Assembly: GCA_938036545.1 (NCBI GenBank)
Contig: CALHQJ010000126.1
Span: 1-15,166 of the forward strand
Direction of reading: 5' to 3'
Length of the DNA stretch: 15,166 nucleotides
DNA from: an uncultured Clostridium sp.
GTDB lineage: Bacteria; Bacillota; Clostridia; Lachnospirales; Lachnospiraceae
Positions 5,940 through 13,019 of this stretch are shown piece by piece. A program made the translations under genes and the position numbers. How positions within the stretch are numbered: the first letter of the stretch is position 1; every line of letters begins with the position of its first letter. The notes below the pieces were generated by a model. It had not been told where the DNA came from and made no database searches. It saw only the letters and a program-made list of their open reading frames with translations.

Positions 5940-7097
5940 TTATTTCTCCATTTTTTTGTAGCGCTCGATCATCTCGTCTAAGGTAACCTGCTCTACCAGC
6001 GGCGCTTTTCCGAAAGAACCAAACTGTACAATCAGAGTTCCTACTACTTCTTTTACGCCTCTCTCTACGCAGTCTACAATGGCTGCCACATCATCATCCG
6101 GCACAACTCCGTACATAACGGTATCCATAATCGGCGGCAGGAAGACTCTTGGGTCAACCTGATCCTTTTTGCTCTCCAGCAGTTCATAGATCGCTCCAAT
6201 AGATGCGCTGTTTCTCTTCTCCGGATACTTTGCAAACAGCTCTTTCATGTTGCGGGTAACAGCCAGACGAATATCGGTATCTACGTTAATCTTGTTGATT
6301 CCGCAAGGAATAGCTGCCTGAAGCTCTTCAATGGAAATACCGTAAGCATTGGTCAGCTGTCCACCTAATGCATTGATTTCATCCACAATATACTTGGGAA
6401 CCGTAGATGAGCCATGGGATACTAAAGCCCCGAAAATTCCCTCATGATTTAAGCATTCGCGGATAGCAATTGCAATTTCTTTACGAAGCTTTACATCCTT
6501 ACCCTTAGACGGGCCGTGCATAGTTCCGTAGGAAATCGCCAGAGCGTCTACTCCAGTCTTTTTAAAGAAATCTACTGCTGTCAGCGGATTGGTATAAGTA
6601 GAGGTTGCCGCAAATACGTGATCCTCTACGCCTGCCAGAACGCCTAACTCACCCTCTACGCTGACGCCTCTTGCATGGGCATATTTTACTACTTCTCTGG
6701 TCAGTTCCACATTCTCCTCATAAGGAAGAGAAGAACCGTCAATCATAACAGATGTATAGCCGCCTTCAATTGCCGCTACACAGGAATCGAAATCTCTTCC
6801 GTGATCCAAATGAAGCACGATAGGGATTTCAGAATTTGCGCCATATTTTTTTACTGCATTGGCAATATTTTTGGCGCCTACTTTTTTGTCCTCTAAAGTT
6901 GCATTTGCAAAATCTGTACGGCCGCCCATAAATCCGTTGGCTAAATCTGCTCCCTGTAAAATTGCTGCTGAACGGAACATTTCATGTACTTCAATAACTG
7001 CCTTTGCCTGAGCTACTGCATTTACGTTAAATGCGCCCTGTGCAAAACCGTGTTTAATGGCTGCCTCCATCAGAGGCCTTAATGGAATTAATGGCAT
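5940..7097 (-). CDS. Class II (zinc) ketose-bisphosphate aldolase family protein
   Basis: This 385-residue cytoplasmic TIM-barrel aldolase would split a ketose phosphate into dihydroxyacetone phosphate and an aldehyde. Class II marks in order: FNVNAV (23-28), HLDHGRD with catalytic D98 and zinc ligand H99 (96-102), VEGELG (147-152), YGTMHG with zinc ligand H194 (190-195), SHGSST with zinc ligand H228 (227-232), and KINVDTDIRLAVT (269-281), the phosphate-binding NxDTD segment. The overall form resembles the longer Calvin-cycle CbbA type, with about 40 extra C-terminal residues. The phosphate site for the dihydroxyacetone half appears intact, unlike in its isomerase neighbours. ATG at 7097 with GGAGG seven bases upstream. 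It has its own promoter 77 bp downstream of the NagB-like gene. True substrate (fructose bisphosphate or an analogue) is not determinable here. Confidence 0.9.
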   Translation of the reverse strand: MPLIPLRPLMEAAIKHGFAQGAFNVNAVAQAKAVIEVHEMFRSAAILQGADLANGFMGGRTDFANATLEDKKVGAKNIANAVKKYGANSEIPIVLHLDHGRDFDSCVAAIEGGYTSVMIDGSSLPYEENVELTREVVKYAHARGVSVEGELGVLAGVEDHVFAATSTYTNPLTAVDFFKKTGVDALAISYGTMHGPSKGKDVKLRKEIAIAIRECLNHEGIFGALVSHGSSTVPKYIVDEINALGGQLTNAYGISIEELQAAIPCGINKINVDTDIRLAVTRNMKELFAKYPEKRNSASIGAIYELLESKKDQVDPRVFLPPIMDTVMYGVVPDDDVAAIVDCVERGVKEVVGTLIVQFGSFGKAPLVEQVTLDEMIERYKKMEK

Positions 7098-7118
7098 AAT
7101 TCATCCTCCGTTTGTTTT

Positions 7119-7133
7119 TTTAATCTAATTAAA
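7119..7133. promoter_or_regulatory. Dyad just downstream of the aldolase -10 (candidate operator)
   Basis: TTTAAT and ATTAAA are separated by three bases, immediately after the -10. This is the same position as the candidate operator at the isomerase promoter. Related but not identical sequence; AT-rich chance match is possible. Confidence 0.35.
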
Positions 7134-7161
7134 TAATATTCTTTTTATTATAATTTGTCAA
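7133..7161 (-). promoter_or_regulatory. Consensus sigma-A promoter of the aldolase gene
   Basis: Perfect TTGACA (7156-7161) and TATTAT (7133-7138) with 17 bp between, on the minus strand. Both boxes and spacing are identical to those of the isomerase promoter at 5288-5316, and the run after the -10 is also similar (TATTATTTA then A/T then TTA). Confidence 0.82.
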
Positions 7162-7174
7162 CTGCCGGAACCAG

Positions 7175-7996
7175 TTAGTCTTCCAGCGCCGCTACATAAT
7201 CGGTAAAGGTCAGGGTAATGTCCGGATGACTCTGCAACAGGGATACCGGGAACTCTGCTGTCGCCTCTCCATAGCCTGCGCGGCGAACTACTGCCCTGTG
7301 CCAGTTACGGAAGCAGCCCAGACGAATCTTTCTTGCATGGGAAATTTCATAAATACCGATAGTTACGCAGTAGTGAGGCATGTCCTCTAATGCGCCGCCA
7401 AAATCTCCAATTGCGTTGGCTGTTCTGGTTTCTGGAGAAATCTCCAAAACTCTGGTTTTCTGGGATAAAAATTCTTCATTGGTCATGGTGGAGCTGGCTT
7501 CGTTAAATGCCACATGTCCGTTAATGCCAATGCCGCCAAAAGCAATGTCTACCCCGCCTAATTGTTCAATCAGCTCTGGGATATAATTGATATTTTCCGG
7601 ATCTGGGAATACTCTCTGCTCTTTCGGCATTACCAGCTCCGGTTTGATTTTGGAGTATACGGTGCGTTCCATAAATCCACGGAAGCTTAACGGATGATCC
7701 ATTGGAACCCAGTGCTTCTCATCATCCAGGTATTCGTCCATATTGATAAACCAGACATCTTTTAAGGAAATATTTTTCTCATTTACCATATCTACAAAAT
7801 AGGGATACTGTCCTACTGGTCCTACCGGACAAATAAATACGGTTTTTTCGCCTTTTTCGTTATGGCTGACGATTTCCTCTACCATCTGATCTGCCATTTC
7901 CTTAAATACCTGGGCATTATCTGCCTTACACCGAAGGGTCATTTTCGGATTTGCAAGAAGCTGTTCCTTGTTGTACTGATAGTATTCGTGTCTCAT
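7175..7996 (-). CDS. NagB-family sugar isomerase/deaminase-like protein with altered phosphate site
   Basis: A 273-residue cytoplasmic protein of the glucosamine-6-phosphate deaminase / 6-phosphogluconolactonase family. The NagB hallmarks FINMDEYLD (D87, E88) and FGGIGINGHVAFNEA (N159, H161, E166) are present; H and E are the ring-opening relay of NagB, and Asn in the N-G-H triplet is usual in Firmicutes. The phosphate-binding loop normally reading like G-x-P-T-G-S/G-T-P is here C56-PVGPVGQ-Y64, lacking the Ser/Thr. The later GSxK segment is GCFRNWHRA (227-235), lacking the lysine in its usual place. A substrate other than glucosamine 6-phosphate is therefore likely. ATG at 7996 has GGAGG eight bases upstream. 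It lies between the ABC lipoprotein gene (139 bp upstream, hairpin between) and the aldolase gene. Confidence 0.87.
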   Translation of the reverse strand: MRHEYYQYNKEQLLANPKMTLRCKADNAQVFKEMADQMVEEIVSHNEKGEKTVFICPVGPVGQYPYFVDMVNEKNISLKDVWFINMDEYLDDEKHWVPMDHPLSFRGFMERTVYSKIKPELVMPKEQRVFPDPENINYIPELIEQLGGVDIAFGGIGINGHVAFNEASSTMTNEEFLSQKTRVLEISPETRTANAIGDFGGALEDMPHYCVTIGIYEISHARKIRLGCFRNWHRAVVRRAGYGEATAEFPVSLLQSHPDITLTFTDYVAALED

Positions 7997-8018
7997 TTCT
8001 TAATCCTCCATTATAATG

Positions 8019-8065
8019 AAAGAAGCGCCGTCTATTGTAGTGTCACAATTTGCCGACGCTTCTTT
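8019..8065 (-). terminator. Long hairpin between the ABC lipoprotein and NagB-like genes (attenuator or weak terminator)
   Basis: A 12-bp stem (AAAGAAGCGCCG at 8019-8030 with 8054-8065, one wobble) encloses a 23-base loop. The loop holds a smaller pair, ATTGT and ACAAT. On the minus strand the stem is followed only by TTCTTTCATT, a poor T-tract, and then TATAATGGAGG at the NagB-like start. It could reduce transcription from the ABC genes or act as a processing site. A strong T-run occurs only on the plus strand, where no gene needs it. Confidence 0.45.
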
Positions 8066-8135
8066 TTCATTTAACCTTCAACCGCCGGAAACATCAATTG
8101 TCTCTTATGGCTGCCTGTTTATTTTTTCGTCTTGT

Positions 8136-9215
8136 TTAGTTGCCAGCCTCAGCCATTAAGTCTAACAGAACGTAATCTGCTACTGGAACTTCTTTTTCAA
8201 CTGCGCCTGCTGCAATCAGGTTTTCCTGCTGAGTCTTGTAATATCCTTCTACTGTACCGTCCTTTGCGCCCTCTGCAACTTCCTTGCCGGTAAGCCAGTC
8301 AGCATCGCCGCGCTGTGCGTATACGGAGTCGTAATCGGTCTTAGTCTGATCAGCTACATACTGGGCAACCTCATCATAATGATCATCTGCCGCATAATCC
8401 ATTGCTTTATACAGAGCCTTTGCAAAACGAAGGATATTATCCTGATTTTCTTCTGCATACTTAGGAGTTACAATCCAGCTTGCCAGGGAAACGCTGGTAT
8501 CCTTAAATGTCATGTTATCACAAAGCTTGGTATTGTTGGTGTCTTCCAGAATCTTTAAGCTGTTTGGAGACCAGGTAGCACATGCGTCAACACCGCCGGA
8601 CATCATAGCGGTAACCAGACCAGCAGCATCCATATCCACTGCCTGAATATCATCCATGGTTAAGCCTGCGGAATCCAGACCCATCTTTAAAATGTCTTCA
8701 CTGGAAGTACCTGAAGAGTAAGCAACTTTCTTGCCCTTTAAGTCTTCAATAGTCTTAACATTTGGTCCGCCGATTAATGCGTCGCCGTTAGAGATATGGG
8801 ACAGAGCGAAAATCTTAGCCTGGCCGTTGATACACAGCTTATGAGCGCCCTGGCCAATGTAGCCCATGTCAATGCTTCCGGATTCCATTGCGGCAATGAT
8901 GGTTGGGCCATCCTGGAACTCTACCATTTCAACGGTAATGCCTTCTTCTTCAAAATAACCCTTATTAATCGCAGTTGTTACTGACCATAAACTTCCGTAG
9001 TTTGGCATATAAGCAACCTTCAGGGTAATAGGATCTTTTGCTGCCTCGGTCTCTGCAGGAGCTTCCGTCTCTTTTGCCTCAGTCTCTGCAGGAGCCTCAG
9101 TTGCAGCTGCGGTAGTTGCTGCCGCAGTGGTTGCTGCTGCTTCGTTTCCGCCGGAGCATGCTGCCAGAGAAGCCACCATGGTTGCCGCTAAAAGGGCAGA
9201 TAACACTTTTCTCAT
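8136..9215 (-). CDS. NitT/TauT-type ABC transporter substrate-binding lipoprotein
   Basis: A 359-residue exported lipoprotein. The signal peptide MRKVLSALLAATMVASLAAC ends in lipobox LAAC, with the lipidated cysteine at 20. It is followed by an Ala/Thr/Glu-rich tether (about 24-60, with a repeated EAPAETEAK unit encoded by a 33-bp tandem repeat). The binding domain (about 63-359) has the NMT1/SsuA-like pattern: VAYMPNYGSLWSVTTAINKG, YFEEEGITVEMVEFQDGPTIIAAMESGSIDMGYIGQG, then LKGKKVAYSSGTSSEDIL and GGVDACATWSP. Family members bind nitrate, sulfonates, or pyrimidine and aromatic compounds; the ligand is not predictable here. ATG with AAGGAGG eight bases upstream; 50 bp after the ATPase gene in the same operon. 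The sugar-gene and LacI context suggests a sugar-related anion such as a sulfonated sugar, which is inference. Confidence 0.92.
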   Translation of the reverse strand: MRKVLSALLAATMVASLAACSGGNEAAATTAAATTAAATEAPAETEAKETEAPAETEAAKDPITLKVAYMPNYGSLWSVTTAINKGYFEEEGITVEMVEFQDGPTIIAAMESGSIDMGYIGQGAHKLCINGQAKIFALSHISNGDALIGGPNVKTIEDLKGKKVAYSSGTSSEDILKMGLDSAGLTMDDIQAVDMDAAGLVTAMMSGGVDACATWSPNSLKILEDTNNTKLCDNMTFKDTSVSLASWIVTPKYAEENQDNILRFAKALYKAMDYAADDHYDEVAQYVADQTKTDYDSVYAQRGDADWLTGKEVAEGAKDGTVEGYYKTQQENLIAAGAVEKEVPVADYVLLDLMAEAGN

Positions 9216-9265
9216 AATAAATTCCTCCTTAAATTATATATGTTTATTTGGTAAAACATAACTTT

Positions 9266-10057
9266 TTACTTTCTGACCTCCAGATACTCCTGATATACCT
9301 GGCTCCAAATCCGGTTTTTCAGTTCAATAAATTCCGGAGACATCTTGGTTTCCTGAGTCCTTGGATATGGAATGTCAATATCCACAATCTCTTTAATCCG
9401 TCCCGGACGGGCGCTCATAATGATGACGCGGGTAGCCAGCACAATGGCCTCTTCTACGTCATGGGTAATGAAGAAACAGGTCTTTTTCTCCTCTGCCCAG
9501 GTCTTTAACAGTTCAGTCTGAAGCTGGGTTCTGGTCTGTGCATCCAGCGCTCCGAAAGGCTCGTCCATCAGCAGAACCTCCGGCTGTACCGCATATGCAC
9601 GGGCAATTGCCACACGCTGCTTCATACCGCCTGAAAGCTCCTTTGGATAGCTGTCTACGAAATCTTCCAGATCTACCATTTTTATGTACTTCATTGCCAC
9701 TTCTCTGGCCTGTTCGTCGCTCATGCCTTTTAATTTCAGGCCGAACATAACGTTTTTAATAACGGTAAGCCATGGAAACAATGCATATTGCTGGAATACT
9801 ACGCCTCTCTCAGTACCGGTTCCCTCTACTTTCTTGCCGTCTACATAAACAGCGCCTGACGTTGCATCCAGCAGGCCGGCAATAATATTTAACAAGGTGG
9901 ATTTTCCACATCCGGAAGGTCCTACCACACAGATAAATTCATTTTCCCGAATGTCCAGGTTTACGCCGTTTAAGGCTATCATTTCACCTTTGCGTCCGTT
10001 ATAAATCTTTTTTACATTATCAATTTTAACCTTTACAGGTCTCTCTTCTCTTGCCAT
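9266..10057 (-). CDS. NitT/TauT-type ABC transporter ATP-binding protein
   Basis: A 263-residue ATPase of the SsuB/TauB group that powers import through the adjacent permease on the inner membrane face. All motifs are intact: Walker A GPSGCGKST (46-54), Q-loop around Q89, signature LSGGMKQR (141-148), Walker B VLLMDE (161-166), D-loop ALD (170-172) and switch histidine H199 in FITHD. The start chosen is the ATG at 10055-10057, with GGGGAGG eight bases upstream. A GTG at 10078 is also in frame but has no good site. The chosen start lies inside the permease gene, overlapping its end by 25 bp, so the two are likely translationally coupled. The C-terminal stretch ends the usual way for this group, without an added regulatory domain. 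Confidence 0.94.
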   Translation of the reverse strand: MAREERPVKVKIDNVKKIYNGRKGEMIALNGVNLDIRENEFICVVGPSGCGKSTLLNIIAGLLDATSGAVYVDGKKVEGTGTERGVVFQQYALFPWLTVIKNVMFGLKLKGMSDEQAREVAMKYIKMVDLEDFVDSYPKELSGGMKQRVAIARAYAVQPEVLLMDEPFGALDAQTRTQLQTELLKTWAEEKKTCFFITHDVEEAIVLATRVIIMSARPGRIKEIVDIDIPYPRTQETKMSPEFIELKNRIWSQVYQEYLEVRK

Positions 10058-10839
10058 CTGGTAAACCTCCCCTCCCACATCTTAATCAGTTTCTCACTGG
10101 TAATACCGATAATACCAATAATAATGATGTACAGCAGCATAGGTTCTACCTCAAAGCTGTTGTTCAGGGAACGGATTCTCATTCCCAGACCGGCAATAGC
10201 GCCAGTAGATTCTGCTGCAATCAGGGTTGTCAGAGCTACGGAAACCCCCAGACGAACTGCTGTTACGATAAACGGTGTTGTTGCAGGGAAAATAACCTTT
10301 ACAAAAATATCCCTGTCTTTTGCTCCCAGTACTCTTGCCGCCTTAATCAGCGTCTCGTCCACATTCCGGACACCCTGATAGATGGTAACGGTCATAATCA
10401 AAAAGGTTGCCATCCAGATAACGATTACCTGAGGTCTGCGGCCTACGCCTGCGGAAATAACAACCAGCGGAACGTAAGCTAATGGCGGAATGTTACGGAT
10501 AAACTGAATCCACGGTTCTACAATATAACGAACCGGACGATACCATGCCATCAAAAACGCTACCGGTACAGAGGTAACAAATCCCAGTACGAATCCCATT
10601 ACAACAGAAATCATACTGCTGGAAAAGTCTTCCCAGAGAACCCCTCTCTCAATCATGGTCTGCAGAGAAGCAATTACCTTTGGTGCAAAAGGGAAGCTTC
10701 GCGCCGTTTTGGGATAAATAGACAAACAGTACCATAGTGCAATTGCTACTAAAAATGAAATCAGCAGCCAGCCCCATTTTGGAATTTTAGAAATAAGATC
10801 CAATGATTCCCCACTTTTTTTCTTACCTTCTTTGGACAT
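10033..10839 (-). CDS. NitT/TauT-type ABC transporter permease
   Basis: A 268-residue integral membrane protein of the SsuC/TauC (BPD_transp_1) family. A charged N-terminus (1-20) precedes a first membrane segment (about 24-42), then further segments near 76-98, 115-131, 137-155, 187-210 and 234-247. The cytoplasmic coupling loop, IKAARVLGAKDRDIFVKVIFP (165-185), is the EAA-type motif with G172 that contacts the ATPase. ATG at 10839 with a strong GAGGAGGGGG site. It is first in the operon with ATPase and lipoprotein, 233 bp from the divergent lacI-type gene, with two operator palindromes in that gap. Confidence 0.93.
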   Translation of the reverse strand: MSKEGKKKSGESLDLISKIPKWGWLLISFLVAIALWYCLSIYPKTARSFPFAPKVIASLQTMIERGVLWEDFSSSMISVVMGFVLGFVTSVPVAFLMAWYRPVRYIVEPWIQFIRNIPPLAYVPLVVISAGVGRRPQVIVIWMATFLIMTVTIYQGVRNVDETLIKAARVLGAKDRDIFVKVIFPATTPFIVTAVRLGVSVALTTLIAAESTGAIAGLGMRIRSLNNSFEVEPMLLYIIIIGIIGITSEKLIKMWEGRFTRWQEKRDL

Positions 10840-10889
10840 ATTTCTTTCCCCCTCCTCAATTTTTTGCTAAATTTTTCATCAGCATCTTT

Positions 10890-10895
10890 ATTATA
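10890..10895 (-). promoter_or_regulatory. Extended -10 promoter of the ABC transporter operon
   Basis: On the minus strand TGATATAAT gives a perfect TATAAT with an upstream TG, an extended -10 that can work with a weak -35; no good -35 is seen at 17 bp. It lies about 50 bp before the permease ATG and about 45 bp from the centre of the nearer palindrome at 10931. Confidence 0.6.
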
Positions 10896-10930
10896 TCACA
10901 TTTCTCACAAATTACATCCTTTTATTTACG

Positions 10931-10940
10931 CAAACGTTTG
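10931..10940. promoter_or_regulatory. LacI-family operator, ABC-proximal copy
   Basis: CAAACGTTTG is a perfect 10-bp palindrome with a central CG, the typical core of LacI/GalR-family operators. It lies upstream of the ABC operon promoter and is repeated exactly at 10966-10975. Confidence 0.78.
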
Positions 10941-10960
10941 TGCAATTCTGCTTAATTGCC

Positions 10961-10980
10961 TTATTCAAACGTTTGAGTAA
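10961..10980. promoter_or_regulatory. LacI-family operator, regulator-proximal copy
   Basis: CAAACGTTTG (10966-10975) sits in a near-perfect 20-bp dyad running from TTATT to AGTAA, with one mismatched pair. Its centre is 35 bp from the other copy, which would allow joint or cooperative binding. The site is just upstream of the lacI-type gene's putative promoter, suggesting autoregulation together with control of the ABC operon. Confidence 0.8.
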
Positions 10981-11011
10981 AATTGTCATAGCTTTTTTGC
11001 TATTTTTCCAG

Positions 11012-11017
11012 TATACT
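11012..11017 (+). promoter_or_regulatory. Putative -10 of the lacI-mutarotase unit
   Basis: TATACT on the plus strand, 55 bp before the LacI-type ATG. No good -35 lies 17 bp upstream (TAGCTT there). A TTGTCA at 10983 is too far away at 23 bp. Weak call. Confidence 0.35.
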
Positions 11018-11072
11018 AACCATATATTCCGTTTCATAAGGGATTTTTCACAATTAGCGAAAGGGGACAGCT

Positions 11073-12062
11073 ATGACGCTGAAAGAAATTGCAAAAGAGG
11101 CAGGGGTTTCCATTTCTACGGTATCCCGTGTAATTAATAATAATTCCAAGGCTGCCAGCAAAGAGGTGCAGGAACGAATCTGGGAAATTGTCCGGCGCAC
11201 CGGCTATACCCCCAATTCGGTTGCCCAAAACTTAAAGCAGGGAGGCCTTCCTCCCTCTGAAGCCAAATCCCGCTCCATTGCCTGCCTGTTTGCCCGTACT
11301 TCCAGCGCAATGACCGACATGTTTTTCAGTTCTCTGGCACGAAGTATTGAGCAGGAGGCTTTTCGTCATAATTATATTTTAAAATATTCCTTCAGTTCAT
11401 TTGATATCAGCAATCCTGCTACCTATCAGCTGATTGCCGACAACAATGTTAACGGCATTGCTGTGCTGGGCCGCTGCGACAAACAGACCCTGAAATTTTT
11501 AAGGCAGTATTTTAACAATATTGTATACGTCGGCCTAAACAGTCTGGATGCCAAATACGACCAGATTATCTGCGAAGGAAAGCTGGCTGCCATTACTGTG
11601 ACAGAGCATCTGATCAGTCTCGGCCATACTCATATCGGGTATATTGGAGAAACCTCCTGCGAAGAGCGGTATGCCGGATACTGTGAAGCCCTTGGACGCC
11701 ATCGGATTCCGTTTCACAAGGAATATGTTGCGAATGTACACCTGTCTTCTGAAGACGGCTACCGAGGAGCCAAACTGCTTTTAGAACGGAACGTCCCCGT
11801 CAGCGCCTTTTTCTGCAGCAACGATATTACTGCTATTGGAGCCATGCATGCATTTCAGGAAAGCGGCCTTTCCATACCAGGAGACATTTCCGTTATCAGC
11901 ATTGACGACATCGAAACTGCCCAGTACCTGACGCCCATGCTGACTACCATCCACATTCCGACTCAGGAGCTCGGACAAATGGCGGCCAAAATCCTGATTG
12001 ACCGAATTGAAGGCGGCCAACGCCCTTCCAGTAAAAATGAACCTTCCCTTTTATCTGGCTAA
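11073..12062 (+). CDS. LacI family transcriptional regulator, 3' end altered by a one-base frameshift
   Basis: A 329-residue repressor as read. The N-terminal HTH TLKEIAKEAGVSISTVSRVI (2-21) is followed by the hinge-type PNSVAQNLKQG, then a periplasmic-binding-like sensor domain (about 67-317) with GYIGE, GYCEALGRHRIPF, AFFCSNDITAIGAMHA and ISVISIDDIETAQYLTPMLTTIHIP. The normal family ending LPVKxxLPxxLxxRESC is missing: the frame ends in PSSKNEPSLLSG. Removing one C from the CCC at 12023-12025 restores LPVKMNLPFYLANRESC and moves the stop to 12091-12093, giving 339 residues. ATG with AAAGGGG upstream. It likely controls the divergent ABC operon and itself through the two CAAACGTTTG sites. 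The lost end may weaken the protein, or the extra base may be a read error. Confidence 0.9.
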   Translation: MTLKEIAKEAGVSISTVSRVINNNSKAASKEVQERIWEIVRRTGYTPNSVAQNLKQGGLPPSEAKSRSIACLFARTSSAMTDMFFSSLARSIEQEAFRHNYILKYSFSSFDISNPATYQLIADNNVNGIAVLGRCDKQTLKFLRQYFNNIVYVGLNSLDAKYDQIICEGKLAAITVTEHLISLGHTHIGYIGETSCEERYAGYCEALGRHRIPFHKEYVANVHLSSEDGYRGAKLLLERNVPVSAFFCSNDITAIGAMHAFQESGLSIPGDISVISIDDIETAQYLTPMLTTIHIPTQELGQMAAKILIDRIEGGQRPSSKNEPSLLSG

Positions 12063-12127
12063 TCGCGAAAGCTGCGCCAGATATAAAGGTTAATGAAATG
12101 ATCTTAATTTAAGGAGGATATGTTACT

Positions 12128-13012
12128 ATGATTTTTACCATCAAAGACGCAAAAGCAACCGCTTCCATTGACAGCATGGGAGCTCAATTGATTTCCTACC
12201 AGGATGCAGACGGCCAGGAATACATCTGGCAGAGAGACCCCCAGTACTGGGCTAACTGCTCTCCTACCCTCTTTCCAACGGTAGGACGGGTAAGAGAAGG
12301 AAAAACATTAATCAACGGAGCGTGGTATGAGATTCCCCTGCACGGTTTTGTAAAAACTACGGACTTTACTCTTGTTTCCCAGGAAGAACATGCAGTAACC
12401 CTTTCTATGTCTGATTCCGAGGCAACCAGAGCCATGTATCCCTTTGCTTTCTGCCTGGAAATTTCCTATGTATTGTCAGATGGGGCTCTGACCATGACCT
12501 GTCGGGTTAAAAATACCGATTCTAAAGAACTTCCATTCTTTATCGGAACCCATCCGGGTTTTATCTGTCCAATGAAGGGCGGGGAAACCTTTGAAGATTA
12601 TGTATTAGAATTTGAGAAAAAGGAAACCACTGGCTACCGCAGCTTTGACGGTTCCAAAGGCGGCTTTGACATGACTGGCTACAAGCCGTTCCCGGGAGAC
12701 GGCGTCCAGATTCCGTTAACCTACGATCTGCTGCTGAATGACGCCATCTGGTTTGACCAGGTAGAATCCAGGGTAGTATCCCTGAAAAATCCAACTACCG
12801 GAAAGGGCATTGAACTGGCTTATCCAGAATTTGATACTGTTGCATTCTGGACTCCTGCCGATAAAAAAGCTCCGTTCCTGTGCATTGAACCATGGAATGG
12901 ATCTGCTGCCTGCTCTAACGAAGATGACGAATTTATTCACAAAAACCACCTTCAGACCTTGCAGCCAGGTGAAGACAAGAGTTACCGCCTGATTTTCCGC
13001 TGCTTATTGTAA
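12128..13012 (+). CDS. Aldose 1-epimerase family protein (LacX-type mutarotase)
   Basis: A 294-residue cytoplasmic protein with the galactose-mutarotase beta-sandwich pattern. It interconverts alpha and beta anomers of an aldose so that the right form reaches the isomerase. Family residues are visible: TLFPTVGRV (48-55) with substrate-type R54, PLHGFVK with H72, IGTHPGF with catalytic acid-type H142, and FLCIEPWNG with general-base-type E254. Length fits the short LacX/YeaD-like branch rather than the longer GalM. ATG with AAGGAGG ten bases upstream. It follows the lacI-type stop by 65 bp with no promoter seen, so the two are probably one transcript ending in the terminator at 13020. Mutarotases of this superfamily also serve unusual sugars, such as sulfoquinovose; substrate unknown here. 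Confidence 0.9.
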   Translation: MIFTIKDAKATASIDSMGAQLISYQDADGQEYIWQRDPQYWANCSPTLFPTVGRVREGKTLINGAWYEIPLHGFVKTTDFTLVSQEEHAVTLSMSDSEATRAMYPFAFCLEISYVLSDGALTMTCRVKNTDSKELPFFIGTHPGFICPMKGGETFEDYVLEFEKKETTGYRSFDGSKGGFDMTGYKPFPGDGVQIPLTYDLLLNDAIWFDQVESRVVSLKNPTTGKGIELAYPEFDTVAFWTPADKKAPFLCIEPWNGSAACSNEDDEFIHKNHLQTLQPGEDKSYRLIFRCLL

Positions 13013-13019
13013 AAAGAAG

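Noticed and set aside
9043..9108. 33-bp tandem repeat as a mobile or regulatory repeat
   Set aside because: It encodes the Ala/Thr/Glu tether of the lipoprotein, which commonly has such low-complexity repeats.
10051..10482. 143-codon plus-strand open frame opposite the ABC permease
   Set aside because: Cys/Asn/Gln-rich shadow of the permease; no family resemblance.
10931..10975. CcpA cre sites instead of LacI operators
   Set aside because: CAAACGTTTG shares the central CG but two identical symmetric copies beside a lacI-type gene fit a local operator better. CcpA binding is not excluded.
10983..11017. TTGTCA with TATACT as the lacI promoter
   Set aside because: The 23-bp spacer is too long for sigma-A; only the -10 was kept, at low confidence.
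886..13012. Firm annotation of the cluster as a sulfoquinovose pathway
   Set aside because: No sulfoquinovosidase, sulfofructose kinase, transaldolase or sulfolactaldehyde enzyme is present; kept only as a hypothesis.
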